From positions 310,001-374,000 of the forward strand of contig JAGIAH010000004.1 in assembly GCA_017744915.1 (NCBI GenBank): a DNA stretch of 64,000 nt. Reading direction: 5' to 3'. This document shows positions 11,605 to 20,012 of this stretch, in pieces. The notes under the pieces were generated by a model that did not search any database, was not told the DNA's origin, and saw only the letters and a list, made by a program, of their open reading frames with translations. This stretch comes from Agrobacterium tumefaciens (lineage in GTDB: Bacteria > Pseudomonadota > Alphaproteobacteria > Rhizobiales > Rhizobiaceae). Each line of letters opens with the position of its first letter. The stretch's first letter is position 1. The position numbers and the translations under genes were made by a program.

Positions 11605-12375
11605 TCAAGCCGTCAGTTGCTCGTATGCCGCATAGATGGACAGGAAGTCCGAGGCTTTCAAGCTCGCGCCGCCAATCAGCGCGCCATCCACGTTCTCGAC
11701 ACCCATCAGTTCCAGCGCATTGGCGGGCTTTACCGAGCCGCCATAGAGGATGCGCATGGTCTTGCCGGCATCGCCGAAACGCTTGACGAGCTCATCGCGC
11801 ATGAAGGCATGGGCCTCGCGCACGTCTTCAACGGTCGGCGTCAAACCCGTGCCGATCGCCCAGACGGGCTCATAGGCGATGACGGTGTTTTCGGCCGTCG
11901 CCTCATCCGGCAGGGAGCCGGCGAGCTGGCGCTTGAGGATATCGAGCGTCTGGCCCGCCTTGCGCTCATCCGCCGTCTCGCCAATGCAGACGATGGCGAT
12001 GAGTTCGGCCTGATGGGCGGCAACGGCCTTTGCACGCACGAGATGGTCGGTCTCGGCATGGTCGGTGCGGCGCTCCGAATGGCCAACGATGACATGGGTG
12101 CCGAAGCAATCGGCGATCATCTCGGCGGAAATATCGCCGGTATGGGCGCCGGATGCATTCTGATGGCAATCCTGCGCCCCGATCATCAGCGGGCTGTCAT
12201 CGCACAGCGCCGTTGCCACGTAGAGCAATGTCGAGGGCGGGCAGATCAGCGCATCCACCTTTTCGGACAGTGCGCCCTTGACGCCTTCTGCCATGGCCTT
12301 GATCTGATCGAGCGAGGCACGGGTGCCGTTCATCTTCCAGTTTCCGGCAACAAGCGGTCGAACATTCGGCGTCAT
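11605..12375 (-). CDS. tpiA: Triose-phosphate isomerase
   Basis: It interconverts dihydroxyacetone phosphate and glyceraldehyde 3-phosphate in glycolysis and gluconeogenesis. The 256-residue TIM barrel shows the N-terminal [12 protein letters not shown] (catalytic Lys), the catalytic His in GHSERR, and the catalytic Glu in [11 protein letters not shown]. The phosphate-binding loop [10 protein letters not shown] is near the C-terminus. The ATG at 12375 is the natural start, four residues before the conserved beta strand. Confidence 0.97.
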   Translation of the reverse strand: MTPNVRPLVAGNWKMNGTRASLDQIKAMAEGVKGALSEKVDALICPPSTLLYVATALCDDSPLMIGAQDCHQNASGAHTGDISAEMIADCFGTHVIVGHSERRTDHAETDHLVRAKAVAAHQAELIAIVCIGETADERKAGQTLDILKRQLAGSLPDEATAENTVIAYEPVWAIGTGLTPTVEDVREAHAFMRDELVKRFGDAGKTMRILYGGSVKPANALELMGVENVDGALIGGASLKASDFLSIYAAYEQLTA

Positions 12376-12587
12376 GCGTATCCCATTCCCTTTGTCTTAG
12401 GCCCGCCTTGGGCGGCGCCCCTTCCCTCAGCCGTATCACGGCCCTTAATCACGACAGAAGACCTGCCGGAAATCCCGGGATATTCCTTTAACCGCAGCTG
12501 GCCGCAAATGGTACAAAAAAGCGGTCCGAAGGTTCAAAACGGCGGCCGATTTCGCAAATTTCGCCGCTCCCGACCCAAATAGCGGCC

Positions 12588-13469
12588 TCAGCGGCTCAAA
12601 ACCCAGTTCAAAACCGCCCGCCAGTCGGTCATGCGCACCGGTGTGCCGTGGCTGCCGGTCTCGTAACGCGTGAACCGCGCCGGCTCGCCGGCCTTCAGCA
12701 AGGAGCGGAAGATCGTCGCCTGCTGATCCGCCGAATAGACCTTGTCGGCGCTGCCATGGGTGAACCAGACCGGCTTTTTCGCCTTGGCAAAAGCGCTTTT
12801 CGGAAAATCGGGATCAACCGCACCGCCGAGTATCGCCATGCCCTTGAGATTGGCGACGGCCGCCTTGTCGCGGCTGATGCCGTAGCAGATAAAACTGCCC
12901 ATCGACGCACAGGTGAGCACCACCGGCTTGCTGCCGGATTTTCTGGCCGCATCGGCAATCAGCGCCGCAACATCGGCAACGCCGTTTTCGTCGAAGGAGC
13001 GCACGCTCGGCGCGTAATAGGTGCCACCATTGGCGGTGGCGAGGTTCTTCAGCCGGTTGAAATTGCCGCCGAAGGTGTAGTCGTTCATGCCGAGCCGCCG
13101 GTCACCGCCGCGCCCATGGATGAAGATGACCGTGAAGGCCTGGCCGCTTGCCGGCCCGACGCGGCCGACCTCCAGCGCCCTGCCCTCGACGGAAACAGTT
13201 TCCAGCGCCTGCGCCTTCTTCGGCGTCATGTCGACATATTGCCGTTTCACCCGCCGCTCCGGCACCTCGTCGCGACCGTTGATGTCGCGCATTTCCTGGT
13301 AATCGATGACTTCGGATGCGCCGCCATCGCCAGTGGAAAGCACCGTCTGGGCGGAAAACAGCTCGTCCTTGAAAGGCCGCAGCGGCCCCTCAGCGGCCGA
13401 GGCCGCAACCGGCATGGCCGCAACAGTCAGGCTGAAAAGAGTACAAAACGTGAAATGAGCTGTGGACAT
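12588..13469 (-). CDS. Alpha/beta-hydrolase family exported protein
   Basis: A 293-residue protein with a signal peptide (MSTAHFTFCTLFSLTVAAM, cleavage near residue 25). The mature part has the oxyanion-hole style segment VIFIHGRGGDRR, a nucleophile elbow LTCASMGSF in which Ser sits in a C-A-S-M-G variant of GxSxG, and a late SHGTP that could supply the catalytic His. A candidate acid lies in FTHGSADKVY. The fold call is fairly safe but the substrate is unknown; a carboxylesterase or phospholipase-like role is possible. It sits alone between tpiA and the divergent parE. Confidence 0.8.
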   Translation of the reverse strand: MSTAHFTFCTLFSLTVAAMPVAASAAEGPLRPFKDELFSAQTVLSTGDGGASEVIDYQEMRDINGRDEVPERRVKRQYVDMTPKKAQALETVSVEGRALEVGRVGPASGQAFTVIFIHGRGGDRRLGMNDYTFGGNFNRLKNLATANGGTYYAPSVRSFDENGVADVAALIADAARKSGSKPVVLTCASMGSFICYGISRDKAAVANLKGMAILGGAVDPDFPKSAFAKAKKPVWFTHGSADKVYSADQQATIFRSLLKAGEPARFTRYETGSHGTPVRMTDWRAVLNWVLSR

Positions 13470-13693
13470 GCCTTGGCTAACCGTTCATTCGTGGCTGCGA
13501 GACTTGCCATTGCGGCATCGCCAGCGCAATCCTCCTGTTGCGAAACCCTGACACAATCGTGGCATAGGATGTGCCGCGCTTGCCAGACGGACCCACTGGA
13601 ATCGGACGGGAACCGCGTTTGGCGTTATGATTGGCGCTACGGGCATAATGATTCGCATGGCGAAATTCTGACACACGACTTTGAACCTTGGAC

Positions 13694-15814
13694 ATGATGG
13701 ACGACAGCAACGATCTCTTCTCCGGTCTTCCGGCGGCACGAAACAGCGATACGGACACGAACGAGGACACGGCGAAAACCGTGAAGGCCCCGGCGACCGC
13801 AGCCGCCAACGTGAATGTGCAGCCGAAACCCGCAGCCGTTGCGGCCGTCACGACTTCCGCTCCGCCCGCCCCCGCGTCACCTACCGGTGACGATTACGGC
13901 GCCTCGTCGATCCGCGTGCTCGAAGGGCTTGAGCCCGTGCGCATGCGTCCGGGCATGTATATTGGCGGCACCGACGAAAAGGCGCTGCACCATCTCTTTG
14001 CCGAAGTCATCGACAACTCCATGGACGAGGCCGTCGCCGGCCACGCCAATTTCATCGAGGTCCATCTCGATGCCGAAGGTTTCCTGACGGTCACCGACAA
14101 TGGCCGCGGCATTCCCGTGGAAAACCACCCGCAGGTTCCCGGCAAGTCCACGCTGGAAGTCATCATGACCAAGCTGCATGCCGGCGGCAAGTTCGACGGC
14201 AAGGCCTATGAGACATCGGGCGGCCTGCACGGCGTCGGTGTTTCCGTGGTCAATGCGCTGTCCGATCTTCTCGAAGTGGAAGTGGCGCGTAACCGCAAGC
14301 TTTACCGCCAGCGCTTTTCGCGCGGCCTGCCGATCGGTCCGCTGGAAGAGCTGGGCGACGTGCACAATCGCCGCGGCACCCGCGTGCGTTTCCATCCCGA
14401 TCCGCAGATCTTCGGCGATCACGCCAAGTTCGAACCGGCGCGCATCTTCCGCATGGCCCGCTCCAAGGCCTATCTCTTCGGCGGCGTTGAAATCCGCTGG
14501 AGCTGCGATCCCGGCATGGTGCCGGCCGGCGGCGAAATTCCCGAAAAGGCGGTGTTCCACTTCCCCGGCGGCCTGAAGGATTATCTTGCCGCCACGCTCG
14601 GCAAGGAATTCACCGTCACCCGCGAGATTTTCTCCGGCCGCACGGAAAAGACCGGCGGCCACGGCGCGCTGGAATGGGCTGTCACCTGGTATGGCGGCGA
14701 CACGCAGATCCATTCCTATTGCAACACCATTCCAACGCCCGAAGGCGGCACGCATGAGGCGGGTTTCCGCATCGCGCTCACCAAGGGCCTGAAGAATTAT
14801 GCCGAACTGACGCAAAACAAACGCGCCAAGGACATCACCACCGATGACGTGATGATTTCGGCAGCCGGCATGCTCTCCGTCTTCATCCGCGAACCGGAAT
14901 TCGTTGGCCAGACCAAGGACAAGCTGGCAACCGTCGAAGCCCAGCGCATCGTTGAAAACGCGCTGCGCGATCCCTTCGACCATTATCTCGCCGGCAATCC
15001 GGGCGAAGCGGACAAGCTGCTTGACTGGGTGATCGAGCGCGCCGAAGAGCGCCTGCGGCGTCGCAAGGAAAAGGAAGTCAACCGCAAGACCGCCGTGCGC
15101 AAGCTGCGCCTGCCCGGCAAGCTGGCGGACTGCGCCCAGAACACGGCCGAAAATGCCGAACTCTTCATCGTCGAGGGTGACTCGGCTGGCGGCTCGGCCA
15201 AGCAGGCGCGCAACCGCGCCAACCAGGCCATCCTGCCGCTGCGCGGTAAAATCCTCAACGTCGGCAGCGCCAGCCGCGAAAAGCTCTCCGCCAACCAGCA
15301 GATCGCCGATCTCATTCAGGCACTCGGCTGCGGCACCCGCACCAAATATCGCGAAGAAGACCTGCGGTATGAGCGCATCATCATCATGACCGATGCGGAC
15401 GTCGATGGCGCCCATATCGCCTCGCTGCTCATCACCTTTTTCTATCAGGAAATGCCGGAACTCATCCGCGGCAACCACCTCTATCTGGCCGTGCCGCCGC
15501 TCTACGTCATCCGTCAGGGTGCCAAAAGCGCCTATGCCCGCGACGACGCCCACCGCGCCGAGCTGATGGAAACCGTCTTCAAGGGCAAGAAGGTCGAAAT
15601 CGGCCGTTTCAAAGGCCTTGGCGAGATGATGGCCCAGCAGCTGAAGGAAACCACCATGGATCCCGAAAAGCGCACCCTGCTGCGCGTCGAGATTGATGAC
15701 GTGGATTTCGAAGGCACCCGCGAGGCGGTCGACAATCTGATGGGTACAAAGGCGGATGCCCGCTTCCGTTTCATTCAGGAACGGGCGGCTTTTGCGGATA
15801 ATCTGGATATCTGA
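13694..15814 (+). CDS. parE: DNA topoisomerase IV subunit B
   Basis: The ATPase subunit of topoisomerase IV, which separates linked daughter chromosomes together with ParC. An Ala/Pro-rich N-terminal extension of about 70 residues precedes the GHKL ATPase domain (EVIDNSMDEAVAGHA, VTDNGRGIPV, HGVGVSVVNALS). The TOPRIM domain follows, with EGDSAGGSAKQARNR and DADVDGAHIASLL. The RKTAVRKLRLPGKLADC segment and the total length of 706 residues favour ParE over GyrB. Start: ATG 13694 or 13697. It is the last recognisable core gene before the accessory region. Confidence 0.93.
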   Translation: MMDDSNDLFSGLPAARNSDTDTNEDTAKTVKAPATAAANVNVQPKPAAVAAVTTSAPPAPASPTGDDYGASSIRVLEGLEPVRMRPGMYIGGTDEKALHHLFAEVIDNSMDEAVAGHANFIEVHLDAEGFLTVTDNGRGIPVENHPQVPGKSTLEVIMTKLHAGGKFDGKAYETSGGLHGVGVSVVNALSDLLEVEVARNRKLYRQRFSRGLPIGPLEELGDVHNRRGTRVRFHPDPQIFGDHAKFEPARIFRMARSKAYLFGGVEIRWSCDPGMVPAGGEIPEKAVFHFPGGLKDYLAATLGKEFTVTREIFSGRTEKTGGHGALEWAVTWYGGDTQIHSYCNTIPTPEGGTHEAGFRIALTKGLKNYAELTQNKRAKDITTDDVMISAAGMLSVFIREPEFVGQTKDKLATVEAQRIVENALRDPFDHYLAGNPGEADKLLDWVIERAEERLRRRKEKEVNRKTAVRKLRLPGKLADCAQNTAENAELFIVEGDSAGGSAKQARNRANQAILPLRGKILNVGSASREKLSANQQIADLIQALGCGTRTKYREEDLRYERIIIMTDADVDGAHIASLLITFFYQEMPELIRGNHLYLAVPPLYVIRQGAKSAYARDDAHRAELMETVFKGKKVEIGRFKGLGEMMAQQLKETTMDPEKRTLLRVEIDDVDFEGTREAVDNLMGTKADARFRFIQERAAFADNLDI

Positions 15815-16231
15815 TGAGAAACCCAGCCTAATATTGGCCAAATAGCCCTAGTACTGGCCACTTTGGAACATGAAACTGGCCAGTACGACATCCTACTATC
15901 TCCCTGAAAATGCCTTAAGGAACAAAGAGGCGATAGCGTTAAGGGAGTGTTTGTTGGTGTCGACCGTTGTCAGCCACCCGAGATCCGTGACTTATTGTGC
16001 GCGGTGCGCAATATGGGAGGCATAGAGCTGCGGCTACCGTAATTGCTGTCGTCGCAACATCGAAAATGACCTTCGATTGCGTTAAAATCGAGAGGGTTCT
16101 CTGCCACCTCGAAAGGAAGGCTGGAGCCCGAAGACGCCCGTGCAAGATGTGAGCACTTTACACACGGTTTTCACGCCTGAGCGCTATTGAGAGATGAATG
16201 CTGCGGAACAAACTTCCGCTAAATGCTGGCA
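15815..16231. other. Gene-free junction between parE and the accessory region
   Basis: These 417 bases hold no gene I can support. The first 75 bases contain a perfect inverted repeat and three copies of TGGCCA. The rest is less GC-rich than parE and has only short open frames. It marks the change from core to accessory DNA. No direct repeat of the parE end was found further on, so an integration site is not shown. Confidence 0.5.
15851..15886. repeat. 10-bp inverted repeat downstream of parE
   Basis: GTACTGGCCA at 15851-15860 and TGGCCAGTAC at 15877-15886 are exact reverse complements, 16 bases apart. A related TTGGCCAA lies just upstream at about 15834-15841. There is no T-run, so it is not an obvious terminator. 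Repeated CTGGCCACTTT-type motifs occur at the ends of some IS21-like elements, so this could be a terminal remnant; that is inference. Confidence 0.45.
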
Positions 16232-16708
16232 TTATCTTCCGCCACCTCTTGTCCGGTATAGACGCCTCGTCCAATCCTGCAGTCGATTCCATTCAGCCTG
16301 GAAGTCTTCGAACTCATCCATGCACCACCAGTAAACGACCCAGTCCATTTCCGTAACGTCTGGTTGTCTTGTTGGGGACGACGGAGGATTCAGCCTATGC
16401 CCGAAATCAGCACGGCTATCATCAAACTTGCCAGCCCCAATCGTTCCACTGCCTTGCATTGTGGAAGCGTATGCGATGGATCTGGCTATCCAGATATCCT
16501 CTGCTCGATCGGCAATCCATTCGTTCTCGCTGTCACTTAGTTCGCCGTCATGGCGCTGCCAAAATGCAGCAAGAACCCTGGAGGAAGGCCATAAGGTGTC
16601 GAACAGCCGCCCTGCGTTCGGCTCGTCGTCTGCTGTATAGTTCTGAAGTTGTTGCCAATATTCCTCGAACATCGTCGCGTGCCCCGTTGCCAGAGGCCTA
16701 ATTGGCAC
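16232..16708 (-). CDS. Hypothetical protein, second gene of a two-gene operon
   Basis: This protein of up to 158 residues is not recognised. It is acidic and tryptophan-rich (for example WVVYWWCMDEFEDF near residue 125), with no signal peptide or membrane segment. A GTG at 16708 lies two bases after the stop of the upstream gene, which suggests translational coupling; an ATG at 16672 is the alternative start. Its position at the edge of a defence island makes a role with its partner plausible, but no function is claimed. Confidence 0.55.
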   Translation of the reverse strand: MPIRPLATGHATMFEEYWQQLQNYTADDEPNAGRLFDTLWPSSRVLAAFWQRHDGELSDSENEWIADRAEDIWIARSIAYASTMQGSGTIGAGKFDDSRADFGHRLNPPSSPTRQPDVTEMDWVVYWWCMDEFEDFQAEWNRLQDWTRRLYRTRGGGR

Positions 16709-16710
16709 GC

Positions 16711-17016
16711 TTACCGTTTAAAAGATCTTACAATTGGGAATCTTTCCATTAAGTTCAGCAGCTTATCGAGTTCCAAGGACGCCGGATCCGGTTGTTCGAC
16801 ATGCTGCCCCTTAAAGTAAACGGCAACCACATATTGCTTTTGCCGATTCTGCCGGTCGGTAATTTCATCTCTTATGGCGCGCAGCAAACGATGCCTTTCA
16901 GCGTCGTCTTCCGGCACCACAAAGCTCTCGACGTCGATGTTGCTCAAGTCAATGTAGGGATTATCGCGGCTGAAGATCAGTCGAATCCGGTCAATTTCAA
17001 CGTTTTTCTCGGTCAA
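16711..17016 (-). CDS. Hypothetical protein, first gene of a two-gene operon
   Basis: An unrecognised protein of about 101 residues. The frame is open to 17085, but a TTG at 17016 preceded by a strong purine-rich GAGGAGG (spacing 7) fits better; the upstream extension is glycine-rich and reads through that same ribosome-binding sequence. The product has alternating charged and hydrophobic residues (RIRLIFSRDNPYIDLSNIDV, then YVVAVYFKGQHVE) consistent with a small alpha/beta fold. It is probably cotranscribed with the gene ending at 16232. Confidence 0.5.
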   Translation of the reverse strand: MTEKNVEIDRIRLIFSRDNPYIDLSNIDVESFVVPEDDAERHRLLRAIRDEITDRQNRQKQYVVAVYFKGQHVEQPDPASLELDKLLNLMERFPIVRSFKR

Positions 17017-17146
17017 CAACGCGCCTCCTCGTCCTCCTCCAGATTGATCGACACAGTCACCGGCGGCAAGGCCGATTTGCATCACAGTACCCAGCGCTGC
17101 CTCGGTGGTTTTCCTTGATTGGAGGCTATTCTTTCCAAGAGAACAA

Positions 17147-17502
17147 TCAGTACGCCGAATACCTAACTAACTTTTCGACGGTCAACAACGGCATAGTGGG
17201 TGCGATGCCAATCAACAGGATAGAGCCTTCGTTCACCATCGCGAAGTAGTCCGCCGCAATGTATGACCCGCCAGCATTACACGAGAACCTCCTTCTAATA
17301 TGCCTAGCACCGAACTGAACCTCTCCCGATGCCGCACCACATCCGTCAGATGAGGCCATAGCCCGGCATCCCCAGACATCGCTGAAATTTGACGGAGCAA
17401 ACGTGGCTCACCGCTTGCTTGTACTTGTCGAATCAACGCAACGATGGGTAGATGCCCCTGGATTATCGGGAGTATTTTATGGCCGACATTTTCATCAGTC
17501 AC
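17147..17502 (-). pseudogene. Decayed gene fragment antisense to the TIR gene start
   Basis: Two overlapping minus-strand frames read as one protein if a single base is dropped near 17265-17275. The upstream frame gives LRQISAMSGDAGLWPHLTDV and then GILEGGSRVMLAG. The other frame continues with YIAADYFAMVNEGSILLIGI and ends at 17147. The joined product of about 115 residues looks protein-like but is not recognised. It overlaps the start of the TIR gene by 24 bases on the other strand, as if later sequence cut into it. This may be chance. Confidence 0.3.
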
Positions 17503-18519
17503 GCGGTTGCAGACAAAGCGCTGGCGGATAAGTTCGTTGCGTTATTAAAGGAGGCGCTCGGGGTCCCGTCTGCCGCAATCTTCTGCTCAAGCGTTGATGG
17601 ACATGGCATTCCGCTTGGCTCTGACTTCAACGAGTACATGAAGAACGAGATCCAAAATCCCAAGCTCGTCATCCTTTTGATGACACCGCGCTACATGGAG
17701 AGTTGGTTCTGCCTGATGGAACTCGGAGCAACTTGGGCGATCGCTCTCGATGCAGTTCCCATCGTCGTCCCGCCAGTCCAATTCAACGTTGTATCAAGCA
17801 CTCTCGGGCTCAAACAGGGTTGGCAGATAGATGACCATTCTAAGCTTATCGATCTCAGGACAAAGATAAAGGCGACTGGGATCAGGCTAGAAAAGCGAAA
17901 CGAGCACGACTGGGAGAGGAAGAAGACGTCTTGGCGCACCGATCTTCGCAGGCTGTTGAAAAACGTCGCAAAGCCCACCAGCGTCACCGCGACTGAGCAC
18001 GAGGCCCTCAAGAAGGAACTTGAGGAACTTCAGAAGCAGTTTGACAACCTGGAGGAAGAATACCTGGAGGCAAGCGAAACAATTGAGGAGCTGAAAGCGG
18101 CCAAAGACCCGGCGGCAGTAAAGGCCATTATGCAGAAAAAGTCTGGATTCGATGCCGAGGCTCGGTTCGATGAACTCCTAGGCGCAATTTCTGCCGCTCG
18201 CCCGAAGGTTTCCATCTATTTCTATCGGAACAACATCTTGATGGATCTCTATAACAAGGCTGCGCGAATCGACCCCCGGGACCAAAATCAACGGGATGAC
18301 GTTGATGCCGCAATCCAGTACAACTTAATGGATCCGGATATCCCACATGACCTTCTCTGGCAAGGCAACAAGCTCAAGAAAGTCGCAGCCGCTGTGAGGG
18401 CCCTGGAGCATTTCCTACAAAGCGACGAGGCCGAAGAGTTCGTAAAGGAATGCGAGGCGGACGGAAAATCCATGGACATCGATGATCTCGATTTCTGGGA
18501 AGAGCATCTGGTGTCCTGA
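17479..18519 (+). CDS. TIR-domain protein with coiled coil and unknown C-terminal domain
   Basis: A 346-residue protein. Residues 1-140 form a TIR domain: it opens with ADIFISHAVADKALADKFV, has the BB-loop-like VDGHGIPLGSDF, and carries SWFCLMELGATWA, where Glu81 matches the catalytic glutamate of NAD-consuming TIR enzymes. Residues about 173-210 are a charged coiled coil (ALKKELEELQKQFDNLEEE). The C-terminal 130 residues are an unknown helical region. Bacterial TIR proteins of this type usually act in abortive anti-phage defence, depleting NAD or making a cyclic signal. The upstream in-frame ATG at 17452 is less likely than 17479, which begins at the first beta strand. It converges on the large restriction-type operon. 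Confidence 0.85.
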   Translation: MADIFISHAVADKALADKFVALLKEALGVPSAAIFCSSVDGHGIPLGSDFNEYMKNEIQNPKLVILLMTPRYMESWFCLMELGATWAIALDAVPIVVPPVQFNVVSSTLGLKQGWQIDDHSKLIDLRTKIKATGIRLEKRNEHDWERKKTSWRTDLRRLLKNVAKPTSVTATEHEALKKELEELQKQFDNLEEEYLEASETIEELKAAKDPAAVKAIMQKKSGFDAEARFDELLGAISAARPKVSIYFYRNNILMDLYNKAARIDPRDQNQRDDVDAAIQYNLMDPDIPHDLLWQGNKLKKVAAAVRALEHFLQSDEAEEFVKECEADGKSMDIDDLDFWEEHLVS

Positions 18520-18555
18520 TCTTGACTCGCCGAGTAGATTGCGAGGTCTACCCCT

Positions 18556-18711
18556 ATGGGAAGTGTGAAAAAGCACTGGCAGGAGAAAAGGCCCGATCAC
18601 GCGTTGACGTATGCATGCCTAAAGTGCGGCTATCCATGCGCATCAAGGCTAGGACCCCGGACCTTTTGCATAGCGCCAGCGCGTTTCTCTTCGGGGACGA
18701 ATTGGGGTTAA
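18556..18711 (+). CDS. Possible small cysteine-rich protein downstream of the TIR gene
   Basis: A 51-codon frame starts 37 bases after the TIR gene. It encodes MGSVKKHWQEKRPDH followed by a cluster of cysteines (YACLKCGYPCAS, then RTFC), which could bind zinc. GAGG lies about 9 bases upstream of the ATG. A longer frame over the same bases (18522-18794) has no such pattern. If real, it may be cotranscribed with the TIR gene. Confidence 0.35.
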   Translation: MGSVKKHWQEKRPDHALTYACLKCGYPCASRLGPRTFCIAPARFSSGTNWG

Positions 18712-18973
18712 TGTTTGAAACAGGAATAGGTCTTGTCCTCGCCGGGTTTGGGCTGACTACTGCCGGAAAGCGAGCAAGCTCCTGGCCGGTCTGAGATTCA
18801 TCCTCTTGAATTCCCCCGCTCGATTACTCCCGGAGCGATTCGGCTCGCCTTCGGCGGCTCTTTTGCGCCAAGCGCTGGATACCGCGAGGTTTTGAACAGC
18901 GCGGGATAAGCACAAGTTGATAGAACCGATGGGCATGCCAGCGTTCTGGATGAGCGCCGTCGTTTGCCACCCA

Positions 18974-19591
18974 TCACTTTGTCGGCTTGAAGTACAGGGG
19001 GACAATCGTGTGTCGGACCCGGAAGTCGTTGCCGGTGTTCATATGCGTATGTTTTGACCTCCTGAACAAACCTCCAGTAATTGCACCGTCGAACACAACA
19101 TCCTTTCGGGCGGATTCGAGTCTCTTCTGGTATTCCGCCAGAACGAGATCGGCCCGTGCCCCGAAGCAGTAGATAATCATCTCGCCGGCATTCTGCCCAA
19201 CTAAACCCGTGCTGTAACGACGATCAAGCTGTTCGAAACCGCCGAGGAGCCAGTCGTAACTCTTGTGGATCTTTGCCTCCGCGATCCAGAGGAAGTCATC
19301 CCTTGCCTCAACGACGATATCGCAGTGTCCACCGTACTGAGTGTCGTGTCCGGCATCGAATCCCATTGCCTTCAGGAGGCCGACTATCTCGATAGAGAGC
19401 CCGTCTTCGGTCATCTTCTGCTTAACGTGGCGATTTTTGACAAACTCCTGGACACTCCAGTCGATGGCGCGTTCGACCAACGCGAGGCGCTCCTCGTGCG
19501 TATCGGAAAACGCCATCTCCAGCATGATCGTGCCAGGGGTACTGTTGGCGAACGCACCTTTGAGGAATGCAAGCGTGTCCTGATTAGTCAT
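18974..19591 (-). CDS. PD-(D/E)xK nuclease-like protein, last gene of the DISARM-related operon
   Basis: A 205-residue protein. The segment GHCDIVVEARDDFLWIAEAK (residues 88-107) fits the PD-(D/E)xK core: Asp91 at the end of one strand, then Glu105-Ala-Lys107 on the next. Glu69 in the preceding helix is a candidate fourth residue. A central IIYCFGARADLVL strand and a basic C-terminus follow. Such folds are found in restriction endonucleases and Holliday-junction nucleases. The start overlaps the preceding gene by 8 bases, showing tight coupling. In this operon it could be the effector nuclease. The nuclease call is from motif only. Confidence 0.7.
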   Translation of the reverse strand: MTNQDTLAFLKGAFANSTPGTIMLEMAFSDTHEERLALVERAIDWSVQEFVKNRHVKQKMTEDGLSIEIVGLLKAMGFDAGHDTQYGGHCDIVVEARDDFLWIAEAKIHKSYDWLLGGFEQLDRRYSTGLVGQNAGEMIIYCFGARADLVLAEYQKRLESARKDVVFDGAITGGLFRRSKHTHMNTGNDFRVRHTIVPLYFKPTK

Positions 19592-19997
19592 CAGCTAGCT
19601 CACGCTGCAGCTCTTCGGTCGGAGCGAAAAATGGGACAACGTGTGATTCGAAGTTCGGAACAGGCTCCCCAGTTTCCGGGTGAATAAGGGTTCCCGTCTT
19701 TCTAGCCTCGGCGAATTCCTCTACAGACAGTTCGTGCTCGGTGTCGTCTTCATCGACGAGCATCGCATGGGACTCAAGGATCGCAAGTCTCGAAGAGGTG
19801 AGTAAGTTGACTGCGGCTAGGACTTCCATGTCGATGGACTGCCGTCCGGCCGCCTGGGAAAGGGTGGTAAAGGTCAGAAATCTCAGTTGATCCAAGGGCT
19901 TCGATGCGACGAAGTCGATGATATCAAGGCACACCAATCCGACCGGGAGCTCGCCCCAGCGCATCCGATATTGCTCCCTGATTTCATCAAGCGTCAC
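19584..19997 (-). CDS. Hypothetical protein of the DISARM-related operon
   Basis: An unrecognised acidic protein of 137 residues without signal peptide or membrane helix. The first half looks helical (LDEIREQYRMRWGELPVGL, then FLTFTTLSQAAGRQS); the tail is rich in Glu and Asp. GTG at 19997 has GGAG 7 bases upstream and follows the previous stop by 15 bases. Its overlap with the nuclease-like gene suggests the two products are made in similar amounts and may bind each other. Confidence 0.65.
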   Translation of the reverse strand: MTLDEIREQYRMRWGELPVGLVCLDIIDFVASKPLDQLRFLTFTTLSQAAGRQSIDMEVLAAVNLLTSSRLAILESHAMLVDEDDTEHELSVEEFAEARKTGTLIHPETGEPVPNFESHVVPFFAPTEELQRELADD

Positions 19998-20012
19998 GTC
20001 ATGCTCCGATGA

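Noticed and set aside
13877-15841. 654-codon minus-strand open frame
   Set aside because: It is the antisense shadow of parE, caused by high GC at third codon positions; its translation shows no known domain.
18522-18794. 90-codon plus-strand open frame after the TIR gene
   Set aside because: Its composition is not protein-like; the overlapping 51-codon frame with clustered cysteines is the better candidate.
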